Below are positions 48,257 to 49,618 of a stretch of 49,618 nucleotides of DNA, piece by piece. Origin of the DNA: Pirellulaceae bacterium (GTDB taxonomy: Bacteria; Planctomycetota; Planctomycetia; Pirellulales; Pirellulaceae). Made by a program: the position numbers and the translations under genes. The notes under the pieces were generated by a model that made no database searches, was not told the DNA's origin, and saw nothing but the letters and a program-made list of their open reading frames with translations. Within the stretch, counting starts at the first letter, position 1. Each line of letters starts with the position of its first letter. The stretch lies in assembly GCA_022446825.1 (NCBI GenBank), contig JAKVBY010000030.1:2885-52502 (forward strand), given 5' to 3'.

Positions 48257-49618
48257 TTATGTACGAGGCCGCAACGAACCATTCTTCGTTGGCTTCGGCA
48301 ACGTACTAGCCTTCAGTTCACGAACCCGTTTTTCAATTTCAGAAAGCACCTCGAAATCGCTGGGATGAGGCGATTCAAAAGCGGGCCGCAGTGGAATGGG
48401 TACATCGTCCATACGATATACGGTGCCGGGTACATTGATGCCATAAGTGGCAACCGTAAACGAAACCGCCGCATTTCGCGTCGTGGGGGTATCTTTGGGA
48501 TCTAAAGCTACATAAGGAATCGACTTCAAGTGATCGCGTGCTGGTTGGCTGAAGTTAGCCATGGGGTCACTCGCGATAATCATGGCTGCATCCGCTTCAC
48601 CGCGGGCAAGCACATCCGATGCCGTATATTCACCAGGATTGAAACGGGGATAACCACGGCCAAGATTAACACCAAACGGGTATCCGGTGCGCCACGTAAC
48701 GACATTATCTGCACCAGTAACATTCCCGTGCCCACGGTTGGGCTTACACACAAATCGCGTGTATTTGTTCATGTCGCGGGTTAATGCGAGAATCGCTTCA
48801 CTGTTGGCATGCTTACCACGAGTCATCGTAACTCCCATACCAAAAAAGATCACACCGAACTTGGCGGCCTTCATACGTTCCATGAGGTCAACCCAAACAG
48901 AAAGTTCAACTCCCGTGTCTTGTAGGACCTGTTGAGGATCCAGCTCCACTCCTTGTGCTAAAGCGCGCAAGGTCCAAAGTCCCTCAAAATCACAACGTGG
49001 CTTGATCTGGATAAAGAGATCAGCAGCCTTAGCGGATTTCGTTTTCCTTACATCCACAATGACACAAGTGCGGTCTTTGCGTCCATTGGGAACAAACATG
49101 CCTTTGGGCATCAAACTATACTTTGTGAAGTGTCGAGGATGACTCTCGGCTGGATTAGATCCCCAAAACATCACAAGATCGGCACGATTGCGAACTTCAC
49201 CTAACGAGCACGTGACTTCACCCACGCTTTGAAATGCCATCCCCGATGGTCCATGACAAACGCTGGTCGTTGTATCGACCAAGCCGCCAATCCAATCACC
49301 AATACCAACGGCAACACGTTGCGACTCACTAGTCGTGTCACTCAAACCATAGATTAATGGATATTTCGCACTTGCGAGAATCTGCGCAGCACGTTCGATT
49401 CCATCTTTGACTGAAGCAGATTTTCCATCAATGTGACATGCTGGCACATCCTCAATCTCATGATTCAAGAACCAAGCTTTTCCCAGTACACAGGCGCGCT
49501 TGGCATCGACAATTGCATTATCTTTTACGTGCAAATCGATGTCGTCGCACACACAACCACAAAACGTACAGGTCGCGTCCTGAACAATTTTTAGTTCTGT
49601 AGTCTCGTCAGCAACAGT
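48257..49618 (-). CDS. fhcB: Formylmethanofuran dehydrogenase-type subunit B (FhcB/FwdB), 5' end beyond window
   Basis: The frame is open to the last base, so about 453 residues are visible and only the extreme N-terminus is missing. At visible residues 17-27 lies CTFCGCVCDDI and at 43 the cysteine of KRACVLG, forming the expected 4Fe-4S ligand set. TSVCHGPSG (C at about 121) is where the tungsten/molybdenum ligand sits in FwdB. Further markers: VMFWGSNPAESHPRHF, NRGHGNVTGADNVVTWRTGY and IIASDPMANFSQPARDHL. In planctomycetes and methylotrophs this subunit belongs to the formyltransferase/hydrolase complex of the tetrahydromethanopterin C1 pathway. The other subunits (A, C, D) would be expected upstream, beyond the edge. 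Confidence 0.9.
   Translation of the reverse strand, partial: TVADETTELKIVQDATCTFCGCVCDDIDLHVKDNAIVDAKRACVLGKAWFLNHEIEDVPACHIDGKSASVKDGIERAAQILASAKYPLIYGLSDTTSESQRVAVGIGDWIGGLVDTTTSVCHGPSGMAFQSVGEVTCSLGEVRNRADLVMFWGSNPAESHPRHFTKYSLMPKGMFVPNGRKDRTCVIVDVRKTKSAKAADLFIQIKPRCDFEGLWTLRALAQGVELDPQQVLQDTGVELSVWVDLMERMKAAKFGVIFFGMGVTMTRGKHANSEAILALTRDMNKYTRFVCKPNRGHGNVTGADNVVTWRTGYPFGVNLGRGYPRFNPGEYTASDVLARGEADAAMIIASDPMANFSQPARDHLKSIPYVALDPKDTPTTRNAAVSFTVATYGINVPGTVYRMDDVPIPLRPAFESPHPSDFEVLSEIEKRVRELKASTLPKPTKNGSLRPRT

Overview
The window looks like chromosomal DNA of a planctomycete, most likely of the Pirellulales type. The evidence is gene content: a fused PSCyt1/DUF1549/DUF1553 cytochrome protein coupled to a DUF1501 protein, a second DUF1501 protein, a DUF1570-like gluzincin, large secreted sugar-active proteins, an FHA-GAF-cyclase fusion and a formylmethanofuran dehydrogenase-type subunit B (tetrahydromethanopterin-linked C1 metabolism). 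All assignments come from reading motifs by eye; no search was run. I found no rRNA, convincing tRNA, CRISPR array, insertion sequence or prophage.

Layout. (1) 1-9832, all minus: a secreted carbohydrate module, GH127-type enzyme -> Ca-binding-repeat protein -> GH42-like protein -> jelly-roll-like protein cut by the window edge. The last two overlap by ATGA. (2) 10196-16934, minus: NfeD/ClpP-like membrane protease, MutY, and an ABC exporter pair whose permease carries a beta-propeller-like insert. MutY has Glu where the catalytic Asp is expected. (3) 17120-26336: a solitary DUF1501 protein, a small membrane zinc-ribbon protein, an SUMF1-fold protein without the catalytic cysteines, a decayed SnoaL/DUF4440 gene (three frames plus an internal stop), and the coupled PSCyt1-DUF1549-discoidin-DUF1553 / DUF1501 pair. 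(4) 26601-32656: FHA-GAF-class III cyclase, class II histone-deacetylase-like enzyme, a secreted alpha-helical-repeat protein with a 12-bp minisatellite, and a DUF6580/DUF4430 pair that may form a vitamin-uptake module. (5) 32868-40538, plus: a fatty-acid beta-oxidation block of FadJ, thiolase, long-chain acyl-CoA ligase and acyl-CoA dehydrogenase, with a 15-bp repeat array between thiolase and ligase. (6) 40535-48035: D12-class adenine methyltransferase, DUF1570-like protein, a secreted protein of unknown function, a SurA/PpiC-like foldase, a SAM methyltransferase and an MFS transporter. (7) 48257-window end: FhcB/FwdB-type subunit, 5' end outside the window, with its metal-binding cysteines present.

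Functional picture: the left 10 kb degrades an external polysaccharide; region 3 belongs to the planctomycete-specific secreted cytochrome/DUF1501 machinery, often linked to polymer processing; region 5 supplies the complete set of beta-oxidation activities from free fatty acid to acetyl-CoA; the right edge enters C1 metabolism. The best leads for something under-described are the DUF6580/DUF4430 pair, the propeller-bearing ABC permease and the MutY with a changed catalytic residue.
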